Source: Streptomyces sp. DH12 (lineage in GTDB: Bacteria; Actinomycetota; Actinomycetes; Streptomycetales; Streptomycetaceae). Taken from it: 64,000 bases of DNA. Positions 8,389 through 16,303 of the stretch are shown piece after piece. Location: the NCBI RefSeq assembly GCF_020873895.1, contig NZ_JAHWGT010000023.1, positions 1 through 64,000 of the forward strand, read 5' to 3'. The translations under genes and the position numbers were made by a program. Within the stretch, counting starts at the first letter, position 1. Every line of letters starts with the position of its first letter. Under the pieces are notes generated by a model. The model did no database searches and had not been told where the DNA came from. It was given only the letters and a program-made list of their open reading frames with translations.

Positions 8389-9666
8389 TCAGCGGTTGAC
8401 GACCCGGTACTCGCTGTCGCCGCGGGCGAAGACCGGCGACCCCAGCTCGTAGGTCGCCGTGAGGTCGGTGCCGTGGGTGGCCCCGTCGTCGACCTTGGTG
8501 GTGACCCACAGCTTCGCCTTGACCCGCGGGTCGATGTTCAGCGGCACCTCGTCGCAGGTCAGCTTCGTCTTGTCGGCGGAGCGGACGCACTCGTGGCTCG
8601 TCTGGCCGCCGTTGACCCACCACGACAGCTTGGTCCCGGCGATCAGCGAGCCCGGCCCGGCCGTCACCACGACCCGCTCGCTGCCGATCCGCCGCTTGCC
8701 GGTGTTGGTGACCTTCACCCCGGGGTGTGCGAAGCCGCCGGGCTTCGCCTCGCCGGCGCCCTCCGAGTCGACGGTCGCCGAGTGCTTCACCGGCGGCACG
8801 GCGACGTAGTCCACGCCCCACAGCCTGTCGTCGTAGTCCGTGGTCACGTAGAGGCGGCCGTTGCCGTCCAGGGTGATGCCCCCGGCGTCGGCCAGACGCG
8901 AGGCGACCTCCTTCTTCGCCCCGGTCTTCGGGTCGACGGCGAAGACCTTGTCGTGGCCGTCCGAGGTGACGAAGACCGTGCCCGCCCCGTCGACGACGGC
9001 CTCGTAGGGGTCGGACAGGTCGCCGGCGACGACCTCCGTCCTCCCCGTCCTGACGTCGACCCGGTACAGCTTGTCGTCGTCGAGCGTGGTGACGTAGGCG
9101 TTGCCCGCGTCGTCCAGCGCGACGCCCATCGCGTCGAGGTTGCTGGCGACGGTGGTCACCGCGCCGGTCCGCAGGTCCACCTCGTACAGCTTGTCGCTGG
9201 ACCGGGAGGCCACGTAGGCGGTGCTGCCGTCACCGGTGACGTCCAGCCCGTACGGGTCGTCGATGCTGGAGGTGACGACGGTGGTCCGGCCGTTCGCCAG
9301 GTTCACCTCGTAGACCTTGTCGTCGCTGATCGAGGTGACGTAGGCGGTTCCGGGGCCGGCCAGGGCCACGTACCGCACGTCCAGCTTCTCCGCGAGGACG
9401 TTCCTCTTCTGCCCGGTCGCCGGGTCGACCTCGTAGAGCATGTCGTCGTTGGCGTCCGCGACGTACACCTTGCCGGTCGTGCGGTCGGCGGCCACGCCCC
9501 ACGGCTTGCCGAAGCCCTTGGCCACCTCGAAGCAGGCCCGCGCCGGGCAGTTGTAGCCGGAGTCGGCGGCGTGGGCCGCCGTGTCGGTGGCGACCGTCCC
9601 CGCCAGCGTGCCCACCGAGACCACGGTCGCCAGTACCGCCGCGCTCCTCGCCCATCGGAATGCCAT
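8389..9666 (-). CDS. Secreted beta-propeller repeat protein (NHL/YVTN-like)
   Basis: 425 residues from an ATG preceded by AAGGGG. The N-terminus is a Sec signal peptide: MAFRWARS, then a hydrophobic core, with a likely cleavage after AHA near residue 34. At least six repeats of about 43 residues carry the signature D-(D/H/S)-(K/M/R)-(L/V)-(Y/F/W)-x-V-(D/N), e.g. DDKVYEVN, SDKLYEVD, DDKLYRVD and HDKVFAVD. This indicates a six- or seven-blade propeller like the SMP-30/NHL/Vgb type. The last 120 residues (from about 305) form a separate Ig-like beta domain with two cysteines. No catalytic residues could be assigned. It probably binds a ligand or glycan outside the cell. It is flanked by glycosyltransferase genes and has its own terminator. 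Confidence 0.8.
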   Translation of the reverse strand: MAFRWARSAAVLATVVSVGTLAGTVATDTAAHAADSGYNCPARACFEVAKGFGKPWGVAADRTTGKVYVADANDDMLYEVDPATGQKRNVLAEKLDVRYVALAGPGTAYVTSISDDKVYEVNLANGRTTVVTSSIDDPYGLDVTGDGSTAYVASRSSDKLYEVDLRTGAVTTVASNLDAMGVALDDAGNAYVTTLDDDKLYRVDVRTGRTEVVAGDLSDPYEAVVDGAGTVFVTSDGHDKVFAVDPKTGAKKEVASRLADAGGITLDGNGRLYVTTDYDDRLWGVDYVAVPPVKHSATVDSEGAGEAKPGGFAHPGVKVTNTGKRRIGSERVVVTAGPGSLIAGTKLSWWVNGGQTSHECVRSADKTKLTCDEVPLNIDPRVKAKLWVTTKVDDGATHGTDLTATYELGSPVFARGDSEYRVVNR

Positions 9667-9840
9667 GCCAGTCCCCTTCGTTCGGGTCGACGGCGCCGCG
9701 TCCACTCGCACGGCGCCGCAAGCAGGATGCGGAGGCCGGTGAGGCGCGGACCACGTTCCGCGGGGTTCACTGGCCACCCCGTCGAACGGCTCGCCGCTCC
9801 GTCCACCGGAACGGCGCGGTACGCCTCGCCCCGCACCACG

Positions 9841-9872
9841 GAGGCGCCGCCCCGGGGAGGGGGCGGCGCCTC
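9841..9872 (-). terminator. Hairpin terminator of the GT4 gene
   Basis: A perfect 13-bp inverted repeat (GAGGCGCCGCCCC / GGGGCGGCGCCTC) with a 6-base loop lies about 90 bases after the minus-strand stop at 9964. Confidence 0.75.
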
Positions 9873-9963
9873 GCGCCGGCATCCGTGCCGCGGTGCCGGC
9901 CGACCGGCGCGGGAAGCGGAGCGCCACGCCCGCGCGGCGGGGCCGCCGGTTTCCGGTGGTCCG

Positions 9964-11427
9964 TCAGCGCGCGGCCCAGGGGGAGGCGGTGTGGACGCGC
10001 GGGTGGCACTGCCAGCCGAGCAGGTCGCCGTGGCGGGCGAGGCGGACCGTGACCCGCGGGTCGCTCGTGTCGACGCCGGCGCGCTCCAGCACGTCGCGAG
10101 CAGCGGACTCGTCCACGCCGGCCAACAGCAGTCCGGCCCGGTCGGCGTCGGGTGGCGCGTCGACGAGGTCGGTCACGCGCAGGGCCTCCGTCCGGGCGCG
10201 GCGCAGGGCCGCGCGCGGCAGGCCGACGACTGCGCACGTGTCGGTGACGGCGGTGCCCGCGCGGGGGGAACGCGGTCGGGCCCGCTCGGCGGTGAGCGCG
10301 GCGAGCAGGTGCCCGGCCGTCGCGTTCCATGTGAAGCGGCCGACCCAGGCCCGGCAGCGGGCGGCGAGCAGCGCCGCCCGGACCGGGTCGGCCACGACCC
10401 GCAGGGCGTGGGCGAGCACCGGTGCCAGGTGCCCGCGGTCCTCGGGCACCAGCCACCCCGTCTCGCCGTGCCGGATGGCGTCGCGCAGACCGGGTACGTC
10501 GTAGGCCACGGCCGGCACGCCGGCGGACGCGGCCTCCATCACCGACAGCCCCCACCCTTCGCGGGCCGACGGCAGCGCGGTGATCCAGGCGGAGGCGACC
10601 AGCGCGTCACGGCGCGCCGCCGGGAGCCTGCCGTGGAAGACGACGGCGTCGCCCAGGCCCAGCCGGTCGGCGACCCGTACGAGCCGGTGGCGTTCCTCGC
10701 CGTCGCCGACCAGGTGCAGCTCGGCGTCCGGGACCTCGTCCCGCAGCTCGGCGAGGGCCTCCAGCAGGTGGTCGAGGCGCTTCTGCCGGCTCATCCGGCT
10801 GACGCAGACGATGCGCGGCCGGTCGGCCCGGGGGGCGGGGGCGACGGGCGTGAGCCCAGGCGGCGCCAGGTGGACGGGGCCGCGCAGCCCGAGGTCACCG
10901 CGGATCTGGGCACGGGAGGACGGGGAGACCGTGCAGACCGTCCGCCCGCCGTAGACGAGCCGGCTGCCGGCCGCCTCCAGCCACCGCCCCAGCGCGGCCA
11001 GCGGCGGTGGGAGGAGCAGCCCGAACTGCTGCTGGTGGACGTGGTGGACGAGCAGTACCACGGGCGTGCGCCGCGACACGGCGAGCGGGGCGAAGAACGG
11101 CAGGCCGTTCTGCGAGTCGACGACCGCGTCGATGCCGCGGCGGTGCAGGGCCAGCCACAGCAGCACGAAGAGGTACACGGTGTACCGGCCGCCGCCGCGC
11201 ACCACCCGCCCGTGGCCGGTGGTCTCGCTGCGGGGGGCGCCCCTGGGGCGGGCGGTGAGGTAGGTGACGCGGACGCCCGCCAGGCTGAGCCGGCGAGCGA
11301 CCTGTTCGCAGTACAGCTCCGCGCCGCCGGCGGCGGGGTGGCGGCCGTCCCGCCAGTTGCACAGGACGACGTGGCGGCCCTGCCAGAGGCCGATGTCGGG
11401 GAAGAGGGGGGCGAGGGGGTCGCGCAT
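9964..11427 (-). CDS. GT4 glycosyltransferase with an extra C-terminal domain
   Basis: 487 residues. The ATG at 11427 follows AGGAG at good spacing. It is a canonical GT-B enzyme: a Gly-rich N-terminal loop (HPAAGGAELYCEQVARRL), RIVCVSRMSRQKRLDHLLEA near the start of the second Rossmann domain, LHLVGDGEERHRLV, and an intact E-x7-E motif (EGWGLSVME) followed by GVPAVAYDVPGLRD. Residues about 405-487 are not part of a standard GT4. The same extra segment (pattern LxxxDLxD, GxDE, RAGVD, RVTxRxARH, LGWQxHP) occurs in the middle of the GT4-GT39 fusion at 4701. No signal peptide is seen; it likely transfers a sugar to a lipid-linked intermediate in the cytosol. Confidence 0.85.
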   Translation of the reverse strand: MRDPLAPLFPDIGLWQGRHVVLCNWRDGRHPAAGGAELYCEQVARRLSLAGVRVTYLTARPRGAPRSETTGHGRVVRGGGRYTVYLFVLLWLALHRRGIDAVVDSQNGLPFFAPLAVSRRTPVVLLVHHVHQQQFGLLLPPPLAALGRWLEAAGSRLVYGGRTVCTVSPSSRAQIRGDLGLRGPVHLAPPGLTPVAPAPRADRPRIVCVSRMSRQKRLDHLLEALAELRDEVPDAELHLVGDGEERHRLVRVADRLGLGDAVVFHGRLPAARRDALVASAWITALPSAREGWGLSVMEAASAGVPAVAYDVPGLRDAIRHGETGWLVPEDRGHLAPVLAHALRVVADPVRAALLAARCRAWVGRFTWNATAGHLLAALTAERARPRSPRAGTAVTDTCAVVGLPRAALRRARTEALRVTDLVDAPPDADRAGLLLAGVDESAARDVLERAGVDTSDPRVTVRLARHGDLLGWQCHPRVHTASPWAAR

Positions 11428-11611
11428 GGGGTCTCCTGTGTCGTGTCGTCGTACCCCTCCATTGCGCCGGACCGGGCGCCCGGAGCAGAAGCACGGCACC
11501 CAACCCCTGGCCAAGCTGTCGAAGCCACCCCGCCGGCCCGCCCCTGCCCGCGTGGCCGCGCCCCTCCCACCGCGCGCCCGCCTGGTCCCTCCCGCCTACC
11601 CGCCTACCCGC

Positions 11612-13300
11612 CTACCGGTGGTCCTCCTCGCGGTACTCGGCGGTCGAACCCGCCGCGGTGCGCTCGCGCAGCTCGATGCGGCGGATCTTCCCGGACACGG
11701 TCTTCGGCAGGTCGGCGAACTCGATCCGGCGGATGCGCTGGTACGGGGCGAGGACGGCCCGCGCGTGCGCGAACAGCGCCTTGGCCGTCTCCGGGCCGGG
11801 CTCCCAGCCGTCGGCGAGCACCACGTACGCCTTGGGCACGGCGAGCCGTACCGGGTCCGGAGCGGGCACCACGGCCGCCTCCGCGACCGCCTCGTGCTCC
11901 AGCAGGGCGCTCTCCAGCTCGAACGGGCTGATCTTGTAGTCGCTGGCCTTGAACACGTCGTCGGCCCGCCCCACGTAGGTCAGGTAGCCGTCGGCGTCGC
12001 GGGCGGCGATGTCGCCCGTTCGGTAGAAGCCGCCGCTCATGGCCTCCGCGGTGCGTTCGGGGTCGCCGTGGTAGCCCGTCATGAGCCCGGCGGGACGGGT
12101 GGACAGGTCCAGGGCGATCTCGCCCTCGCCGGCGCCCGGTTCGCCCGTCACCGGGTCGAGGAGTTCGACGTGGAACCCGGGGGCGGGCCGGCCCATGGAG
12201 CCGGGCTTCAGCGGCTGGCCGGGGCTGTTGGAGATCTGGACGGCCGTCTCGGTCTGCCCGAACCCGTCGCGGACGCTGACCCCCCAGGCGCGCCGTACGG
12301 CGGCGATGACCTCCGGGTTCAGCGGCTCGCCGGCCGCGACGACCTCGCGGGGCGGGGTGCGCAGGGCGGACAGGTCGGCCTGGATGAGCATCCGCCAGAC
12401 CGTGGGCGGGGCGCAGAAGGTGGTGACGCCGTGGCGGTCCATCTCCGCCATGAGGCGGGCCGGGTCGAAGCGCGTGTAGTGGTGGACGAAGACGGTCGCC
12501 TCGGCGTTCCAGGGGGCGAAGAGGTTGGACCAGGCGTGCTTGGCCCAGCCGGGCGAGGAGATGTTGAGGTGCACGTCGCCGGGTCGCAGTCCGATCCAGT
12601 ACATCGTGGCCAGGTGGCCGATGGGGTAGGACGTGTGGGTGTGCTCGACGAGCTTGGGGCGGGCGGTGGTACCGGAGGTGAAGTACAGCATCAGCGTGTC
12701 GGAGGCGTCGGTGGGGCCGTCGGGGACGAAGGTGTCGTCCGCGGCACAGGCGTCCTCGAACGCGGCCCACGCCCCGCCGGCGCCCCCGTCGCGGCCGACG
12801 GCGACGCGGGTGTACTCGCCGGGCACGTCGTCGAACTTGGCGGTGTCCACCGCCCGCACGACCACGTGCCGGGCACCGCCGCGCTCGATGCGGTCCCGCA
12901 GGTCGGCCGGGCCGAGCAGCGGGGTGGCGGGGATGACCACGGCGCGCAGCTTCATCGCGGCGAGCGCCGTCTCCCACAGCTCGACCTGGTTGCCGAGCAT
13001 GACGACGATCCGGTCGCCGGCCCGTACTCCGTGCGCGTCGCGCAGCCAGTTGGCGACGCGGGCGGACCGGGCGGACATCTCGGCGAAGGTGCGCCGCGTC
13101 TCGGTGCCGTCCTCCTCGACGATGTGCAGCGCCGTCGCGTCGTTGCCGGCCGCGATGACGTCGAACCAGTCCAGGGCCCAGTTGAACCGGGCGGGCCGGG
13201 GCCAGGAGAAGCCGGCGCGGGCCGCCTCGTAGTCCTCCCGGTGCCGCAGCAGGAAGTCCCGGGCCGCCCGGAACTGCTCGGTCGCGCCGCTCTCCGCCAT
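11612..13300 (-). CDS. Acyl-CoA synthetase (AMP-forming, medium-chain/benzoate-CoA ligase type)
   Basis: 562 residues. The ATG at 13300 follows GAGGACG; an upstream start in the same frame lacks family similarity. All adenylate-forming motifs are visible: the P-loop-like FTSGTTARPK near residue 180, GFGQTE for the acyl-adenylate site, a TGD motif (YRTGDIAARD), the hinge region GRADDVFKASDYKISPFELE, and the C-terminal catalytic Lys in SGKIRR. This layout matches the medium-chain acyl-CoA synthetase family, which activates fatty or aromatic acids as CoA thioesters. It is a single-gene unit on the minus strand, separated from the AlkZ-like gene by about 155 bases. The substrate cannot be told from sequence alone. 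Confidence 0.88.
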   Translation of the reverse strand: MAESGATEQFRAARDFLLRHREDYEAARAGFSWPRPARFNWALDWFDVIAAGNDATALHIVEEDGTETRRTFAEMSARSARVANWLRDAHGVRAGDRIVVMLGNQVELWETALAAMKLRAVVIPATPLLGPADLRDRIERGGARHVVVRAVDTAKFDDVPGEYTRVAVGRDGGAGGAWAAFEDACAADDTFVPDGPTDASDTLMLYFTSGTTARPKLVEHTHTSYPIGHLATMYWIGLRPGDVHLNISSPGWAKHAWSNLFAPWNAEATVFVHHYTRFDPARLMAEMDRHGVTTFCAPPTVWRMLIQADLSALRTPPREVVAAGEPLNPEVIAAVRRAWGVSVRDGFGQTETAVQISNSPGQPLKPGSMGRPAPGFHVELLDPVTGEPGAGEGEIALDLSTRPAGLMTGYHGDPERTAEAMSGGFYRTGDIAARDADGYLTYVGRADDVFKASDYKISPFELESALLEHEAVAEAAVVPAPDPVRLAVPKAYVVLADGWEPGPETAKALFAHARAVLAPYQRIRRIEFADLPKTVSGKIRRIELRERTAAGSTAEYREEDHR

Positions 13301-13456
13301 GGTCGTCCTCCTCGTCGCGGGGGGTGTCGGCGCCATGGTGTACGCGCCGCCCCCGGTGTCACTACCCCCCGGAGGGCCGGGATGCGCCCCGAGCGCCCCC
13401 GGCCGGCGCCCGTCGACCGCCCCCACCGGCCGCGTACCGGCTGGGCCGCGTACCGG

Positions 13457-14584
13457 CTAGGCGCCGCCGGCGGCGGACACGATCCGTACGTCCGCGGGCC
13501 CGTCGCCGCCCTCGGTGGTGAGGATGTGCGCGGCCTCGTCCGTCAGCGCCTCCCGCTCGGCGCGGGTGAGCGGGGCGAAGGGCCGGACGGTCACCGTGAC
13601 GGCGCCGGCGCGGTCCTCGTCCGGCGTCCAGGTCCCGGCGACGAGACCGTCGACGAGGAACGTCCGGTGCGCCTGGTTGCCCTGCCACGTCCGGTCCCGG
13701 TACTCCGGCGGCACGACCCGCGAGCGGTCCGCGTGGGACAGCAGGAGGTTGTCGAACTCCGGCAGGAAGCGGGGCGGTGCCGGCGTGTCCGGGTCGGGCC
13801 GGGGCGCGTCGGGCAGGTCGAACAGCTCGGTGCCCCGCGGGTCGCGGAAGGTGACCAGCCGGGGCCGCAGCCGCTCGAACGCGTACCGCAGCCGGGTCAG
13901 GCCGGACCACGTCTGCATGTCCTTGACGGAGGCGGGCCCGAAGGCGCCGAGGTACCGCACCACGACGTCCTCCGCGCACGCCGGCGACGCCTGCCGTACG
14001 CGCTCGGGCCCGAACCAGACCTCCGTCGTGGTCAGCTCGACCTGGCCGCTCCTCCCCCACAGGCCGCGCGGGGTGACCTGCACAAGCGGCAGCGCGCAGC
14101 GGGCGGTGACCGTCAGGGCGAGGGGGTCGGCGTCGGGCCAGCGCTCCAGCAGGACCGTACGGATCTCCTTCGGGGTGCGGGGCCGCTCCTCGACGAGCTC
14201 CCGGACGAGCTCCGCCAGGACCTCGACGTCCACCCCCGCGAGCCGCTTGCGGAACTGCCGCACCCCGCGGTCGCCGACCGGCTTCGTGAACGGGCCGAGG
14301 GCGAGGACGTCGTCGGCGGTGTGGGTGTGCAGGGTGGACCGCATGGTGACGGCCCGGGCGACCTCGCGCCGCTCCATCAGCCCGGACAGCTCCTCGGGGC
14401 GGAAGCCGTCGAGCCGGGCGGCGAGGGCGTGGTAGGGCGGCTTGGTGTTCTGCGCCTGGAGCCCGACGAGGTGGTGCACGGCGTCCTTCGCCGCCATGGG
14501 GGTACGCCGCAGGAGGAGCTGGCGTGCCAGCGTGGCGCGGTTGAGCGCCCGGAGACAGAGCACGGGCGGGGTCGTCGATGGCAT
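13457..14584 (-). CDS. Winged-helix DNA glycosylase-like protein (AlkZ/YcaQ, HTH_42 family)
   Basis: 375 residues. The region LLLRRTPMAAKDAVHHLVGLQAQ matches the N-terminus of the HTH_42 superfamily. Gln43 and Gln45 form the Q-phi-Q motif that carries catalysis in Streptomyces AlkZ, a glycosylase that unhooks azinomycin B interstrand crosslinks. The middle holds repeated winged-helix segments (VARAVTMRSTLHTHTADDVLAL, VVRYLGAFGPASVKDMQTWSG). The C-terminal part includes FLPEFDNLLLSHADRSRV, a strongly conserved block in the family. Many Streptomyces carry several paralogues not tied to a biosynthetic cluster, and most are uncharacterised. No secondary-metabolite genes are adjacent here. The start (ATG 14584) has only a weak ribosome-binding site. 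The gene is divergent from the CorA gene at 14725. Confidence 0.75.
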   Translation of the reverse strand: MPSTTPPVLCLRALNRATLARQLLLRRTPMAAKDAVHHLVGLQAQNTKPPYHALAARLDGFRPEELSGLMERREVARAVTMRSTLHTHTADDVLALGPFTKPVGDRGVRQFRKRLAGVDVEVLAELVRELVEERPRTPKEIRTVLLERWPDADPLALTVTARCALPLVQVTPRGLWGRSGQVELTTTEVWFGPERVRQASPACAEDVVVRYLGAFGPASVKDMQTWSGLTRLRYAFERLRPRLVTFRDPRGTELFDLPDAPRPDPDTPAPPRFLPEFDNLLLSHADRSRVVPPEYRDRTWQGNQAHRTFLVDGLVAGTWTPDEDRAGAVTVTVRPFAPLTRAEREALTDEAAHILTTEGGDGPADVRIVSAAGGA

Positions 14585-14724
14585 GGCGGCACGCTACCGA
14601 GCATCGCGGACACCCACCGTCCGCACGACGGACAGCGGACGGCCATGCCGGGGCAAACAGGGACGTATATCCTGCCTATTCCGCCTATCCTGCCCCGGAC
14701 GTCCCCCAGGAGGTGAGGACCGCG

Positions 14725-15855
14725 ATGACCCTGCCCTCAAGGAGGCACCGCCGCCGGCGCCCCGACGAACCGGGACCGGCGGCGCCCCCGGCCCCGACGG
14801 ACCCGGCCGCCGCCCCCGCGGGCGGGGCGCGCGGCGGCAGCGTCGTCGAGGCGTCGCTGTACCGGGACGGCCGCAAGGTGTCGTCCCCGGCCTCCCTCTC
14901 CGAGACGTTCCGGCAGCTGCGCGAGGAGCCGGACGGCATGGCGTGGATCGGCCTGCAACGCCCGTCGGAGGAGGAGCTGCTGTCCCTGGCGGCCGAGTTC
15001 GACCTGCACGAACTGGCGGTCGAGGACGCGATGGAGGCCCACCAGCGGCCGAAGCTGGAACGGTACGGCGACACGCTCTTCGTGGTGCTGCGCGCCGCCC
15101 GCTACCTCGACGCCCAGGAGGAGGTCGACTTCGCGGAACTGCACGTCTTCGTCGGCCCCGACTTCCTGATCACCGTCCGGCACGGCGCCGCCCCCGACCT
15201 GTCGGCGGTGCGCCGCCGCGTGGAGGACACCCCGCAACTCCTGGCCCTCGGCCCCGAGGCGGTCCTGTACGCCATCCTGGACACGGTCGTCGACGGGTAC
15301 GCGCCGGTGGTGGCGGGCGTGCAGAACGACATCGACGAGATCGAGACGGAGGTCTTCCGCGGGGACCCCGCGGTGTCCCGCCGCATCTACGAACTCTCCC
15401 GCGAGACGGTCGAGTTCCAGCGCGCCACCCGCCCCCTGGTCGGCATGCTGCACGGCCTGATGGCGGGCTTCGCCAAGTACGGCACGCACGAGGAACTCCA
15501 GCGCTACCTGCGCGACGTCGCCGACCACGTCACCCACACCAGCGAACGCGTGGACGGCTTCCGCCAGGCCCTGACGGAGATCCTCACGGTCAACGCCACC
15601 CTGGTCACCCAACAGCAGAACGCCGAGATGCGCGCCCTGGCGGAGGCGGGCTTCGAACAGAACGAGGAGATCAAGAAGATCTCCTCGTGGGCCGCCATCC
15701 TCTTCGCCCCCACGCTGGTGGGGACCATCTACGGCATGAACTTCGACCACATGCCGGAGCTGCACTGGGTGTACGGCTACCCCTTCGCGGTTCTGCTGAT
15801 GGCGGTGGTGTGTACGAGCCTGTACGTCATCTTCAAGCGACGCGACTGGCTGTAG
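14725..15855 (+). CDS. corA: CorA-type magnesium/divalent cation transporter (first copy)
   Basis: 376 residues. The ATG at 14725 follows a strong AGGAGGTGAGG. A basic, Pro/Ala-rich head (about 1-45) precedes the cytosolic alpha/beta domain (MAWIGLQRPSEEEL, LAVEDAMEAHQRPKLERYGDTLFVVL). A long helical stalk follows, then two C-terminal membrane segments. The family signature YGMNF sits at the end of TM1, followed by the periplasmic-loop motif MPEL, and the protein ends in the basic KRRDWL tail. The family forms homopentameric channels for Mg2+ (or Co2+/Ni2+). A second copy is encoded at 40017. No riboswitch-like leader was recognised in the 140 bases upstream. Confidence 0.9.
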   Translation: MTLPSRRHRRRRPDEPGPAAPPAPTDPAAAPAGGARGGSVVEASLYRDGRKVSSPASLSETFRQLREEPDGMAWIGLQRPSEEELLSLAAEFDLHELAVEDAMEAHQRPKLERYGDTLFVVLRAARYLDAQEEVDFAELHVFVGPDFLITVRHGAAPDLSAVRRRVEDTPQLLALGPEAVLYAILDTVVDGYAPVVAGVQNDIDEIETEVFRGDPAVSRRIYELSRETVEFQRATRPLVGMLHGLMAGFAKYGTHEELQRYLRDVADHVTHTSERVDGFRQALTEILTVNATLVTQQQNAEMRALAEAGFEQNEEIKKISSWAAILFAPTLVGTIYGMNFDHMPELHWVYGYPFAVLLMAVVCTSLYVIFKRRDWL

Positions 15856-15944
15856 CGAGCGGACCTCGGGTTGCGTTCGCCCCGTACTCACCCCGGTCGG
15901 CAGGGTTCGGACCCGTCGGCTCCCCCTTTTCGTCGCCCGCGTGT

Positions 15945-16292
15945 TCACCGAGTCGATCGCGCAGCGCCGCGCGACCGGTCCGGCTCGCCCCGGGAGCCGA
16001 GCTCGTCGAGGACCAGGCGGTGCAGCTTGGCCCAGGCCCCGGCCCTCGGCCACTCGGTGAACCGGCGGCGTGCCGTGGCCCCGGATGGTCCGAGCGACGC
16101 AGCCGGCAGTTGCTGCCACGTGCGGCCGGAGGTCGCCACGAACACGATCGCAGCCGGTACCGCACGGTCACCGTGCCGACGCCGCCACGCGAAGGGGGCC
16201 TCAGGCACCGCCCGATGGGACAGCTCCCGCGGCTCTTTCGGCACCAGCCGCTCAACGACCCTTGCCACGGCCCGCACCCCACCGAGCCACAT
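15945..16292 (-). pseudogene. Truncated IS5-family transposase (N-terminal fragment)
   Basis: About 115 residues resemble the N-terminal DUF4096-type domain of Streptomyces IS5-family transposases: VPKEPRELSHRAVP, AAIVFVATSGRTWQQLP, GPSGATARRRFTEW, WAKLHRLVLDELGSRGEPDRSR. The frame then stops at DRSRGAARSTR, just where intact transposases go on into the DDE catalytic domain. No catalytic part, second frame or terminal inverted repeats could be found nearby. The fragment ends 12 bases from the kinase stop at 16304, on the same strand. It is a decayed insertion sequence, not a working element. Confidence 0.75.
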
Positions 16293-16303
16293 GAGGCGTC
16301 TTC

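Noticed and set aside
8473-11931. Long + strand open frame across the beta-propeller and GT4 genes
   Set aside because: It is antisense to two genes with good starts, terminators and motifs. Its translation has no recognisable fold.
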